This document shows, in pieces, positions 1 through 10,700 of a DNA stretch of 64,000 bases. The first letter of the stretch is position 1. Every line of letters starts with the position of its first letter. A model generated the notes under the pieces. It was not told the origin of the DNA. It worked only from the letters and a program-made list of their open reading frames with translations, and searched no databases. The translations under genes and the position numbers were made by a program. Location: NCBI GenBank assembly GCA_022036555.1, contig CM039119.1:25137166-25201165 (forward strand), given 5' to 3'. The DNA comes from Microstegium vimineum (taxonomy: Eukaryota; Streptophyta; Magnoliopsida; Poales; Poaceae).

Positions 1-1300
1 CGGCTACCTTGAGAACCATGGCCGCGACCTCATCCCACCTAGAGGCAGCAAGCCTATAGGCTGCTCCGCCGACCGCGCCCTTGGATGGGTTCGCCCGTTG
101 GTGAAAGGGGAGGAGTCACGAGCCGCCGCCGCCACCGCCACCATCTAGGGTTTGTTCGCGTGGGAGAGGGGAGGAGTCGCTGAGTCTGCTCGTTTGGGAG
201 AGGGGACCGGTGGGGAGGAAGAGTCGCCTGTGGGGCCGTTGGCGTGCGGGGTAGGCGCGGGGAGCGGTGAGGGATGAGTGAGTGATGAAGGTTCGGTCCA
301 AGCAATCTGGTCCATTGGATTTGAGTAAGAGAAAATGGTGTGAAGATTCAATCTAGACCATTTATTTTGAATGATTAGGTTGTGTATGCATTTATTTGGG
401 TGTACTTAGTAGAGATTAGGAGGGATAATGACTGTCGGGGATAGTTTGTTGTGTGGCTTTAGGAATGTTTTTTTGGTGCATTATATGTAGTAGAGATTAA
501 TGTGGTTTGAGAGTTATGTGGTCTCCTCCACACAGTCCAAAGGAACAACTGATCTATAAGATTTAAAGATCTGCCTGGTTGTCCTTTGTGATGCCCAGAT
601 TGTGGTGTTTGTGGCATTGCATCCATCCTTGTTTTTTCTAATACCTTCATCGCCGCCCTGAGTATGGCCCACCAATTTCTGAATGCTGTAACCAATAGTT
701 GAGTCATGATATAGTACTTTGCCATGGATGACTGTTTCTTGAATGCTGTGACCAACAGTTGAGTCATGGTGCCTGTCTTTGATATATTGCCTTTGTCCAT
801 GTGATTTGCATGCCAGCTAATTCAAAAATTGTGTTACCTGTACCAATTTGTTAAGTAACTCCAATTTTCTGTGAATGTTCAGCAGCTAGTAGTTGCTACG
901 TTCTCATGCATGCCTACTAGAATTTAGAATATTATATTTTGTATGATATATTGCACTTACGATGTTTTTGGTAATCACTGTCACTCAATGCAATTATCTG
1001 ATGAACACACCTCTGATGGGGCGTTGCTGTAATTTTCATCCTTTTGCTGGAGACCGGATTTAGTGATGCATATATATATTCTCTATTTAATATGTAATGG
1101 TGATTTCCTGGTTTGAGGCTTACCGTACCGTGGCCGCAAATTGTTCCTATTTCCACTCATACTGTAGCCCCCACCAGCAAGAGACTTTTTTTGTTGTTAC
1201 GTAATCTGATCTAGTGGATAAAATGGTAATGACACGGATGAGCCAAATCTGTATTCTCCGGAACTTGCAGCATTTCTTGTTCAGTCATGCGTTGGTGGTA
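1..1300. other. Unassigned region with GC-rich left edge
   Basis: No gene is recognised. Positions 1-260 are GC-rich and hold three imperfect copies of a GGGAGAGGGGAGGAGTC-like string (about 95-120, 157-182, 193-225), which resembles the leader of a plant gene, but no conserved protein is visible in any frame. From 300 the DNA becomes AT-rich. A unit containing GAATGCTGT and GTTGAGTCATG occurs twice, near 679 and 741. The short open frames on the minus strand are low-complexity and look fortuitous. This may be the flank of a neighbouring gene that lies outside the window. Confidence 0.4.
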
Positions 1301-1304
1301 TGTC

Positions 1305-1486
1305 CCAAAACATGTGTTTTACACTGCTGAGATGAATCTGCATGGCTGTATACAAGTTGCAGCTAAGGCTGGATGAAAAACTCTAAATCGCTGCGCCAAA
1401 ACATGTGTTTTACACTGTTGAGATGAATCCGCATGTCCGTATACAAGTTGCAGCTAAGGATGGATGAAAAACTCTAAATCGCTAGC
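1305..1486. repeat. 91-bp tandem duplication plus degenerate satellite-like tail
   Basis: Two copies with a 91-bp period (1305-1395 and 1396-1486) differ at only a few positions. From about 1470 to 1650 the end of the unit (ACTCTAAATCGCTAGCTCGCT) decays into shorter imperfect repeats of AAATTGCTAGCTTGCTCGACT type. The whole looks like local slippage or unequal-exchange growth. No transposon termini are visible around it. Confidence 0.75.
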
Positions 1487-1649
1487 TCGCTAGACTTTGT
1501 TATTGGCTTTGAAAAACTCTAAATTGCTAGCTCGCTCGACTCGGTTGTAAAATCGATAGCTTGCTAGACTCGGTTGTTAGTGGCTTTAAAAAAACTCTAA
1601 ATTGCTAGCTTGCTCGACTTCGGTTGTAAAATCGCTAGCTTGCGAGAAC

Positions 1650-2123
1650 TACTAAGTGGAAAAGAAAATTAAGATTTGGGCCAAAAGCCAGTACAAAGGC
1701 CTGGGACAGTCAACCTACCGGGTCATCTTGCACCTAATTCGTGTCGCGTACAGTGCAGCAGCAACAAAATGGCAAAATACTTCACAAACAATGACACGAA
1801 GAAAATAACAGTGTCCTCAGGGCACCCCGACTCTTTTACCATCCTGACTCAGTTCGGCACTACCCTGTTCGATTCCATACTCAATAGGCACTACCCTATT
1901 CGATTCCATGATGACAGTTATACCTCAAGAATTGCTACTTTAACTTAGGCTACAGCCGTGCCACTGGATTAAAAACACACAAACATTGCAACGCAGACAG
2001 AAAAAATTGCCCTGATGCAGATAATTACATCAAGTAATACAACAATTTAATTACATCAAGCTGAAAATAGTCCAGCACAAAAAAAGGTTGGATGCACGTC
2101 CAGTTGAACATTTCTGGTTTAAA
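1650..2123. other. Intergenic and 3' flank of PRP38
   Basis: This stretch lies downstream of the PRP38 stop codon on the minus strand and must contain its 3' UTR and poly(A) site, although no single signal stands out. A short inexact duplication (GGCACTACCCT followed by TTCGATTCCAT) occurs at about 1856 and 1890. The 90-residue plus-strand frame here matches no family I recognise. Confidence 0.4.
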
Positions 2124-5100
2124 CTACTTCAGTGGTTTCAATCCAAGTGAGGCTCGGAGCTTGTTCATTTCTATGATCTCAGGGTCATTCAGATCTGGAG
2201 CATTTCCTTCACCCCTCTTCTCTTTCTTTTCCTTCTTTCTCTTCGGTTCCTCTCTTGGGCCAACGTCCTCACCACGTCCTCGAGGACTCGCACTGCCACG
2301 ACCACGCCTCCTGCGGTACTCTCCATCTTCCCAGTCTCTGTCCCGTCGATCTCTGCTCCTTGAGCGGCTCCTGTGCCTGCCACGGTCTCTGTCTCGGCGC
2401 TCCCTTTCCCTACCATCCCTTGTCCTGTCGCGATCCCTGTCACGATTGTAGTCGTCATCTCGCAGGCGGTGATGGTCCCGATCCCTATCCCGGTTTCTGT
2501 CTCTTTCACGATCTCTATCACGGTCTCTTTCCCGCCCTCTCCCATAATCCCTATCATAATCCCGATCTCTATCATAGTCTTTGTCCCTGTAAAATAGACA
2601 TACAAGTGCATGCAGTTATTATCTACAGGTGTTTAAATCGACAAACATCAATAATCAGTGCAATCACAAGGGACCAAAAATCCCAAATCCCAAATTAAAC
2701 TAATTCAAGATATCAAAATCCCCATGCCGAAAGAATAAATAGTCCTCATCATCCGCCAGTGGATGTACAGTCAAATAACTAAATCTGTTTCACATGATAA
2801 TCAAATGGAACAAGTTTGATTAACAAGATAAATCGTAAATGGTGCTATATACTGTTTAAAGTTGTCAGATTCAAGATTATATTCTAGTTTTAACGATGCC
2901 TTGGACTTCTGGTCCTTTAACGTATCAGCACCTGACCATTATTGTTTAGTTAAATATTAAGTACTCCCTCCATCCCAAATCCCAAATTATAAGACATTCC
3001 AAGAATCTAGAAGAGTCAGAATATCAAGTTTGACATCATAAACGTTATTATATTATCATATAAGTTTGGTCAAACTTGAGATACCGACTCTCCAAGATTC
3101 TTAGGATGTCTTATAATTTGGGATGGAGTAATTTTTAACTACATGCCCAGAAACTACAAAAGAAGAGTATTCATATGTTGATAAAAATCCAGCCTCCGCA
3201 AAGTTACTGTACCAGAAACATTGTCACACATGATAATACAAAGTCATTAACATTTTTATCCTTAACATGCATGCTGGCAAGCTTAACTAAGGGCCTGTTT
3301 GGTACAGCTCTGTTTCACTAGTGAAGCTGTTTTTTTAGAAAATAGCTTCATAAGCAACTCTCTAGGTGAAGCTGAGCTATTTTGGAAAAAGTGTTTGGCA
3401 AAACAGCTTCACCAACAACTTTATGCATTGATGTGAGAAAGGGAGAGAGTTGTGATAAGCTACTATTTTCAGCTTCACCCTACTTCATATCTTTGTGAGG
3501 GGAAGAAAAACAGCTTCATGGGTGAAGCTGTTTTGAAAAGAGGTTTGGCAAAAACAATAGCTTATGAAGCTGTTGTGAGCTGTACCAAACAGGCCCTAAA
3601 AGAAAACAAAATCATTGATATAATCATCGTTATGACATAATCAATATAAGACCCTATACAGTATACACTTATATACATGAATAGAAGTAGTTTAGCATTT
3701 CACAGAAAGAAAGAAAAAAATCTAAGCTTTCATGATAGCAAACAAGCTTATTACTTCACAAAGCCTGAAATGGTAAAGCTGGAAAACATGCAAAACAAAG
3801 GAATAGGAAAGAAATGCAATGGACTCAAAATGTGAACTAAAACAAGAACAATGAAATTCCATAAGGAAAAAATTCGGTTCATGCTTATTTATGACTATGC
3901 ATTTGTTTGACCCATCATACTTCTCACTGCACACTATCAGTGCAGAGAAACCTGGCAGAGCCACTATTTTCACTGTCGGAAGTGGTATACCTACCAATGG
4001 CTCTTGATATTAACATGCCATGGCAGTAACACTGATATACAGCACTGCAATGATGCAGCAACAGCTTCCGATTTATGATATATCAAGAATAAGAATCAAG
4101 CATCTAGACTAGACGTCAAAAAATAAGAATGACATTTTGATACATCATCAAAACATCGTTGAAATTTCAGCTACTTTAGAAGCAAAATAAGCAGCTATCC
4201 CTAGGTTCACATATTGAATGCAAGACGCAATATTGATGCTACACATAAAGCAGTTGAAGAAACAGTCAGAATAAATCAACAGTAAACTCGGTATATGAGT
4301 GCAGTGCAGTTCATGAGGAGCATACCTGTGATGCCTTTCGTGCTTCCTGTCCCTGTCCCGGTCCCTATCCCGTTCCCTTGCAGGGCTCCTTCCACGATGA
4401 TTATCCTGAAAAGATGATAAAAGCGGATTCAGCATGCCATTAATAAACTTGGTAGATTCACTTCTAAAGTGCTCACATTTTCACGACCGTTAGGTTCATC
4501 AATTTCCATAGGTTGTTCCTCCTTGTCTTCCTCTTCTTCCTCAAAATCATCCTCAAGTGCACTTCTTCTCGGTTCGAGAGTTCCAGACGCTTCAAGAACC
4601 CATCTGTTCAAACAATCCAGAAAATGCCATACATGAGACAAAACTGAGCGTTCAAGAGTTTTTAAATATGAGTATGCCATTGTAAAATGCCACAAGCAAA
4701 AAAAAAAAAATCAGCTTTGACTAACTGAACTAAAAAGCAAACCTTTTCTGGATGCGAGGCAGGGCTGTATCATAGGAGTAATCCTTGGTCAGCAACTCAT
4801 CAATGAACTCATCAACATGGGTAAGTGTGAACCCTGAGATGAAAATGAAATACCCATGTAAATGCATGCCCAAATAGTTACCCCTACTTTTCAATTATAT
4901 TATAAATGTCAAAATGTGAAAAACAACAGAGTTTTGAGGAGGAAAAAAGAAAACTGTAAAAATCAGGGAACACTGGAGCATACGTCCATCGCTGAGCTTG
5001 TGCCTGATCTTGCGGTAGTCGTTGTAGAGCGGCTCAAGGTACTGGTAGACGTCAGCAATGGTGCCAGTGAGGCGCAGGTAGAAGGCCCCGAGAACACGAA

Positions 5101-5536
5101 CATACCTACAAGAAAACGCAGAACAGCAACAGCGATGATGTGTCAGTTGAAAAGCAAAGGAATTCTTAAGTTATTCAAATGAATTAAAAACATAGTACAG
5201 TAACCAATTTCCTACAATGTTAGCGGAGATAAGGAAGCGAGCCTACTTGTAATCCTCGTTCTTGATGAACTCAACTACGATGTCCTTGTCTGGTTGGATC
5301 TGCAGCATCTTGAGCGTGAGGCAGAGGAAAGGGGTGGGCTTGCGGTTGCCGCCGTAGGTTCCGCCGGTGTGGTCGAGCTCCATAGCCTTGTCGACCAGTG
5401 TCTCCGCGGTGAGGCCGAAGCACTGCTCCTTCCAGTAGGTGCTCTGGTAGATCTTGGAGCGCACGATCTTCTCCACCAGGTTTTGTGGGTTCGTCCCGTG
5501 GATGCTCTTCGCGAGGGGATCCGTGCGGTTCGCCAT
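2124..5536 (-). CDS. PRP38: Pre-mRNA-splicing factor 38 (PRP38/PRPF38A type), six exons
   Basis: Homologue of PRP38, a nuclear U4/U6.U5 tri-snRNP-associated (B-complex) protein needed for spliceosome activation. Exons on the minus strand: 5536-5247, 5105-4984, 4833-4743, 4603-4477, 4405-4326 and 2586-2124. Every intron is GT-AG and all phases agree, giving 1173 nt and 390 residues. The N-terminus begins MANRTDPLAKSIHGTNPQNL and the PRP38 fold runs to about residue 175, including YLRLTGTIADVYQYLEPLYN and HVDEFIDELL. An acidic stretch (EEEEEDKEE) and a long Arg-Asp/Glu and Arg-Ser tail follow. The C-terminus DPEIIEMNKLRASLGLKPLK resembles short motifs of other tri-snRNP proteins. The start is the first ATG of the conserved N-terminus. 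Exon 6 lies 1739 bp from exon 5 because intron 5 holds two MITEs. It appears intact; protein-level evidence was not available. Confidence 0.95.
2964..3128. mobile_element. Stowaway-like MITE in PRP38 intron 5
   Basis: The left end CTCCCTCCATCCCAAAT and the right end, which reads CTCCATCCCAAATTATAAG on the opposite strand, are inverted repeats, and a TA dinucleotide flanks both sides. This is the Tc1/mariner-derived Stowaway signature common in grass introns. The element is 165 bp and the right terminus is a few bases shorter than the left. It lies within the intron and is not expected to affect the protein. Confidence 0.85.
3291..3596. mobile_element. Tourist/PIF-Harbinger-like MITE in PRP38 intron 5
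   Basis: The 20-bp termini (GGGCCTGTTTGGTACAGCTC and its exact complement at 3577-3596) are perfect inverted repeats. The trinucleotide TAA flanks both ends, which fits a Harbinger-type 3-bp target duplication. The interior is full of GTGAAGCTG/CAGCTTCAC inverted motifs, so the 306-bp element can fold on itself. The perfect termini suggest a fairly recent insertion. A 62-residue frame inside it is not a gene. Confidence 0.85.
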
Positions 5537-5699
5537 CGCTTAAGCGCCTGCCGGCGCCCGCGGCGCGCTTCGGTAGTGGCGACCAAAGGTGGTTGTGGCG
5601 GCGGCGGCGGCGGCGGCCGATCTGGTTGCCCGGTTGGGGATTTGGATTGGGGTTTGCAAACAAAACCCTAGGAGCAGTGCCTGAGGCAGGGGAAGCTAA
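5537..5699 (-). promoter_or_regulatory. PRP38 5' UTR and promoter-proximal region with (CGG)n
   Basis: The sequence directly upstream of the PRP38 ATG on the minus strand is GC-rich and includes a (CGG)n tract at about 5598-5618, followed further upstream by CCCTAGGGTTTTG, a typical plant leader composition. No TATA box is evident between the ATG and the MITE that begins at 5700. The core promoter is therefore either TATA-less or partly within transposon-derived DNA. Confidence 0.5.
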
Positions 5700-6138
5700 G
5701 AGTGTGTTTGGTTGGCTGGGTAAGGGTCTAGCCAGTCTTCCGTAATGCAGTTTTTTTATATTTGGTTGTCTGGCTAAAGCTCTAAGTCTGACCTAACTAA
5801 TGCAAAAGAGGGGAGCTGGTCTGGCTTGCTGAAAACGCTTCATCCCACCGTTTCCAGCAAGTTTGGCTTGTGCTAGCAATGCTGGTCCACATCCAATGGC
5901 TCAGGTCACCTCTAGGAGTGATTGCATTCAACAGCAAGTCTGGCTTGTGCTAGCAATGCTGGTCCACATCCAATGGCTCAGGTCACCTCTAGGAGTGATT
6001 GCATTCAATTTGGCAATGTAGGCTTAGCTAGTACCGTGAACCAAACACTAACCTCTTGCATCCCATACACCAGGCTAAAGTGAACCAGGCTTAGTTCTTC
6101 TAGCTAGGCACTAGCAAGTCAAGCAATCAATCACACTC
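5700..6138. mobile_element. Harbinger-like MITE immediately upstream of PRP38
   Basis: The left end GAGTGTGTTTGGTTGGCT and the right end, GAGTGTGATTGATTGCTT on the opposite strand, form imperfect inverted repeats, flanked on both sides by TAA (5697-5699 and 6139-6141). The 439-bp element begins 164 bp upstream of the PRP38 ATG and so lies in its promoter. It contains a 77-bp tandem duplication, annotated separately. Confidence 0.7.
5855..6008. repeat. 77-bp tandem duplication inside the MITE
   Basis: Copies at 5855-5931 and 5932-6008 begin CAGCAAGT and end GCATTCAA; I see one mismatch (GTTT versus GTCT). The near identity points to a recent duplication within the element. It doubles a segment containing CTGGTCCACATCCAATGGCT. 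Confidence 0.9.
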
Positions 6139-6258
6139 TAAATGAAGAGAAGAGTATTCAAAAGAGAAACCAGCCAGCTCGAAGTCGGTTTGGGTTCGAC
6201 CAGAGCCGAGAGATCGTTCGTCCGCCGATTCGGTACCATTTGGAAACAAATGCAGGCT

Positions 6259-6601
6259 GGGGGTGTATGGTTTCAGGGACTAAAAAAAGTCACTGTCACA
6301 TCGAATATCTAGACACTAATTAGAAGTATTAAATATAGACTATTTATAAAATTAATTTGTCAGCCGAAAACTATTTTGCGAAACAAATCTAATGATATGA
6401 AATAGTCTATGATTTGACAATATGGTGCTACAGTAAACATATGTTAATGATGGATTAATTAGGTTTAATAGATTCGTCTCGTGAAGTATTACATAGCGTT
6501 GTAATTAGTTTTATAATATAAATTATATTTAATTTATTTAATTGGTACAAACATCTGATATGACAAGGGACTAAAAATAAGTCAGGCAACCAAACACCCC
6601 C
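6259..6601. mobile_element. MITE with GGGGGTGTxTGGTT termini
   Basis: The left end GGGGGTGTATGGTTTC and the right end GGCAACCAAACACCCCC are inverted. Interior phrases such as GGGACTAAA, CACATCGAATAT and TGATGGATTAATTAGG, and the self-complementary arms, match a high-copy grass MITE family I recognise, though I cannot name its superfamily with confidence. No clear target duplication is visible. It is the second MITE upstream of PRP38. Confidence 0.75.
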
Positions 6602-6970
6602 TTGGGCCTGTATGTTCCCACCTTCTAAAATAAAAGTTCAACCTAAATTATAGAACAAAATTTTGAGCCGGTTTTTAAATTTACTTCCTTTAGAACCGCC
6701 GGCCTGGACGGGGCCTCACAATGGCCACGTCGGCGTTTTTACTATGCGGCGTCTAATATCGATCATGGGGTGGACATCGCTGTCGTACACGTGGTGCTCG
6801 CCCAATATATACTGATCACTTCAACCCTAACCCTAGCTCTCTCGTGCCTGTCCACAGCCGCCTCTCTTCCCTCTCCCTCCTCCCGGCGGCGGCAAGGGCC
6901 GGCCACGCGCGCGTAGCTCACCAGCCCCAGATGAGGGAGGCCCGAGCCCTGGCTACGGCGGCCTAGCACG

Positions 6971-7089
6971 GTGGCGCGAGCGACGCGGCGCCCCTGAAGC
7001 CCGGAGCGAGCGGCGGCGCGAGGCGCGCGTGTGGGCGCGAGCGGCGCAGCGCCCCCAGAGCCCGGAGTGAGCGGCGGTGCGAGGCGCGC
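6971..7089. repeat. About 60-bp GC-rich tandem duplication
   Basis: Two copies (6971-7028 and 7031-7089) share GTGGCGCGAGCG..GCCCGGAG..GAGCGGCGG..GCGAGGCGCGC, with several substitutions. The long minus-strand frame across them inherits its repeated residues from this duplication. Confidence 0.75.
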
Positions 7090-7420
7090 GTGCATTGCGC
7101 TGCAGCACCGGCTAGGCCGGCTTGGCGCGGTGGTCCGAGGGGGCCAACGTAGGTGGTGCGCCGTCGCCGGAGCGAGCGGGGATGCGAGGCACTCCAGCGC
7201 GGTGGTGCGACGCCCACGGAGGGAGCGGCTGCGTGAGGCGCTCCGCTGCCGGCGAGCTAGCTGATGCCCGGTGTGCAGGTTAAGGTACGCTCTCTCTCTT
7301 GCTCCCCCTCCCCTTCCCTTGCCGGCAATGAGGCCTACACCGGCGGATCTGGCGTATCCGGTGCCTCCATGGCCAGATCCATCCCTCCTCCTATCGGATC
7401 TGTGCAGAGCACCAAGTGGG

Positions 7421-7516
7421 GAGTCAATCGGAGACCAAGGACGGCGGTGGCATGGTGGAGGACTGGGGGAGTCGTCGGAGACCAAGGACGGCGGTGGCAT
7501 GGTGGAGGACTGGGGG
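7421..7516. repeat. 47-48-bp tandem duplication
   Basis: The unit begins GAGTC, continues CGGAGACCAAGGACGGCGG and runs through GGCATGGTGGAGGACTGGGG; it occurs at 7421-7468 and 7469-7516 with one small indel and otherwise near-identical sequence. No coding meaning is apparent. Confidence 0.8.
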
Positions 7517-7730
7517 CCTCGGGTCCAGTGATGCACTGTCCACTACACTCTCTCCCCTTCTCCCCTCCCCTTCCCTCAACTCCCTCTCCTCGTTGTGGGG
7601 ATCTTGGGCCTCCTCTGTTCATTGCAGCGAGCAAGCTCGCCCAATGTCCATCGTCTCTTGCTGTTCTCTTATTTTTATTGGCTGACAACATTGATTTGAA
7701 GCTAGATGATTGTGGTGTGCTGCAGGAGTA

Positions 7731-10700
7731 GGATTTTGTTTTCTCTATTTTCTAAATAATTGGGGAAGTCAATTTCGATTCTTTAGAAATGATGCAACCA
7801 CGTTCTTAATTTTTAGGTGGTGTGTGCAGACATCTCGGGAAGCTAGAATTTTAGAAATAAAAAATATATAATGTATGTCTCAACTATTTAGCCTTGCTAA
7901 CTGATGTGAGCATTGACCTTAACTATTTATTGTCTCATTGCAGGTTCGAGATCCTGAGCTTCTAAAGAAAGGAGAGAATTTAAGATAAGTTCAGAGATAT
8001 CATTTTGGTGAGTTCTTATGGCTCCTCCTGCTTCTTGCGCAGTATCTGCACATTCTTCTCAACCCCATGAAACATATGGTATTTGATTGAGTAGGACAGG
8101 TTGTCATATCTTTGTATTCCTTAATGGCATGTTAATTGAGAGATAATGGTGCATGCCATTTTTATTTTGATGATTATTAGAGAAAGGTTATTTGGTTTTG
8201 AAACTAAATTCATTTGCATTTTGTTGTTACATCCTTAATCTGACTAAAATTACCCACCTAGACTGCCTCATCTCTGTTTTGTATCCTTTTCAGTCTAATG
8301 GCAGCATACAACATCCACAAAGATGCGATGACTCTTTAATCATTGAAACAACATGTGTGTGTGTGTTTCAGTTTAGGGTCTCCTGGCATCTTCACCAATG
8401 ACAATTTATAGATCATAGGTTGAAACTTGAAACATCACTCTCATTTAAGGAATCATCTTGCTTTCTACCGTTGACTAGATCCAAAAAATTTCCACCGATG
8501 GTGATGCTATGGATTCATGGCCTTATTTTTGCCTAGGTGATCTTTGTGAATCTTTCAAATAATGGAGTGCCTTTTTGGCTGGCGATCCATATCTGGTGTT
8601 AAATGATAGAGTGCCATATCATTCTGCTATCCAACTATGCACGGATCCATCTAGATCGGCTTCAATAAACAGGTGCATCCATCTAGATCTTAAAGAAGTG
8701 AATGGGCATCTGATCTGTTAAGAGATATTAGGATGTATGATAGACTGATTTGATATGACAAGCATATTTTCTCACAATATGCAACTCTGATAACAATATG
8801 CAACTCTGAACAACATTCTGCTGTGTTATTTTGGGATTTATTGCTTTGAGAAACTAGTTTGGTTGCAGCTCACAGATAACAATTTTGATAGGTTTGCTTA
8901 GAATTGTGATAGCAATGTTCTTTCTACCTATGAAATAAAGCAAGATCATCCATGCAGTACACTGAGAATGAATACAGTTGCTTACTAAACCGTCCTTGCT
9001 ACCTTACATTTCCTCTAAAATCATACCAATTTGTTGTGTTTCATTCATCTTGTTTTGGTATGGTTTCCTATAAAATCATAAAGCAAGATCATCCATACAG
9101 CTTGTTTTGGTATGGTTTCCTTAGGTCTACGTCAGGATCCGACGGACATGATTGGATCTAATGTTTTCTCTGTTTCTTGTGGTTGTGTTTTTTAGGTGGA
9201 TTGTAGTCGGTAGAAGCTTTCTCGTGTTGCTACTAAGCTTGTTTCGGTATGATTTTCTTGCGTTTCATTCTCTCCAGCGATTTATAGCTTCCAGTTGTTT
9301 TGTTCATTGAACTCTGTACTGTAATGCAATTGCTTACCGGAACTGACGTTTTGGGTGGATTTCTTTTCTCGATGTCTATTTGCTTCTTTTGTTAGTTTGG
9401 ATGCTTTATGGCCACACGTGGATTTGCTTCTATGGTTTATGTGTTTATTAAATACCTCCACATGCATGCTTTCTGGTTATCTTGTTATCCGTATGGTTTA
9501 TGTGTTTATTGATTACCTCCACTTGGTAGTTTGGCAGCTCGGTGGCCACATGGGAGAGGTGATGATGTAGCTAATTGTATTTTTGCTAGTTGTGACACCA
9601 GAATGTGGCTAGGGATGCAGTATAACATGCAAATAGTATTTGGGGGATGAGCTCAGTTAAACTGAAATGAAAATATGGATATTTTCTAGCTTATTCTAAA
9701 TATCTATGGAGTGAAAGAGATCAGGTTTGTGTCTATAGAAATATTATATCTAACATTTGAAATGTATTCTGGTTTTGTAAATAAAGATGGTAGGGTAGCT
9801 TATGAAGTGAAAAAAGGTTAGCCTTATTCTAAAAATCTATGGAGTGATAAAGGTTAGCCTATGTGTCTATAGATAGATTACGGAGTGGCCAAATGTAATC
9901 ATGTCTTGATGGCCTTGCAAAAATATTTTCATATGACTATCTAACTGACATTTTCCTGTCACGGATGTTAGATAATTGCACAATGTTTTCATAATTTATG
10001 AAGGTTCTCCAAATATTATTTACTATTTCAGCTCCATCCATCCTTGGAGGCTGTAAATCGATTGTGCAATTATTTTCTACTTTGTCAAAATCTGCTTGCT
10101 AGCTCTACGCAAATTGATTTATATACATAGATCTCTGTTCTAAGATTTTTCTCTCCGATTTTCTCTCCAAATTTGGTTCATTGCTCTTGTGTGAACTCTT
10201 TTCATCTCATTGCTATTGGTAAGCCATTTAGCCTACTAACTGTTTCCTTCATGTTTAGGCATTGTTTTAGTATAAGCTGTTATGTTCCACTTCTGTTGCA
10301 CTGCTGAATTTGGTAGTTTAGCAGCTTTGTGGCTATGACGCCAGACTGTGGCTAGGTATAACATGCAAATAATATTTGAGGACGACCTTAGTTAAATGGA
10401 AATGAAAAATATGGATATTCGACACTTAGACAAATGTTGTAGATTCCTACTATGATTCATAAAATGATGAAATATTAAACAGAGTAAATATGAATTGGAA
10501 ATTCGGTTATTGGAATGTAAAGATTTGGAGAGTTTGATTGTAGATGGAAAGGCCAGATATGAATATGTAGCTCTCACATTGTTCGAATTTCTGAGGGTAA
10601 AAATATGGTAGCCCAAAACAGTAGACTGAAACTGTTCTTGGGGATCAGCTCTTTGTATATGTCCTGTATTTACCTTGTGTTTTTTCCTCTGTTTATTTTC

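Larger units (their letters stand above)
6602..7730. other. GC-rich island with fortuitous overlapping ORFs
   Basis: This stretch is strongly GC-rich and has long open frames on both strands, the composition expected of random frames in CpG-rich grass DNA. None shows a recognisable domain. CTAACCCTAGCTCTCTCGTGCC near 6828 and the later CT-rich stretch (7285-7320) look like a leader followed by a first intron, so a non-coding or captured transcript is possible. Two short tandem duplications occur (6971-7089 and 7421-7516). It may form the 5' part of the Helitron-like unit ending at 12658, which is an inference only. Confidence 0.4.

Noticed and set aside
2189..2698. Long frames on both strands over PRP38 exon 6
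   Set aside because: They are shadows of the Arg/Asp-rich coding repeat; the correct frame is fixed by the splice phases and the conserved C-terminus.
6820..6836. CCCTAACCCTA resembling plant telomere repeat
   Set aside because: Only about one and a half units; no array, so not telomeric.
6763..7536. 257-codon minus-strand frame in the GC-rich block
   Set aside because: Ala/Arg/Pro/Ser-rich, overlaps equally long frames on the other strand, contains a tandem DNA duplication and no domain; expected by chance in CpG-rich DNA.
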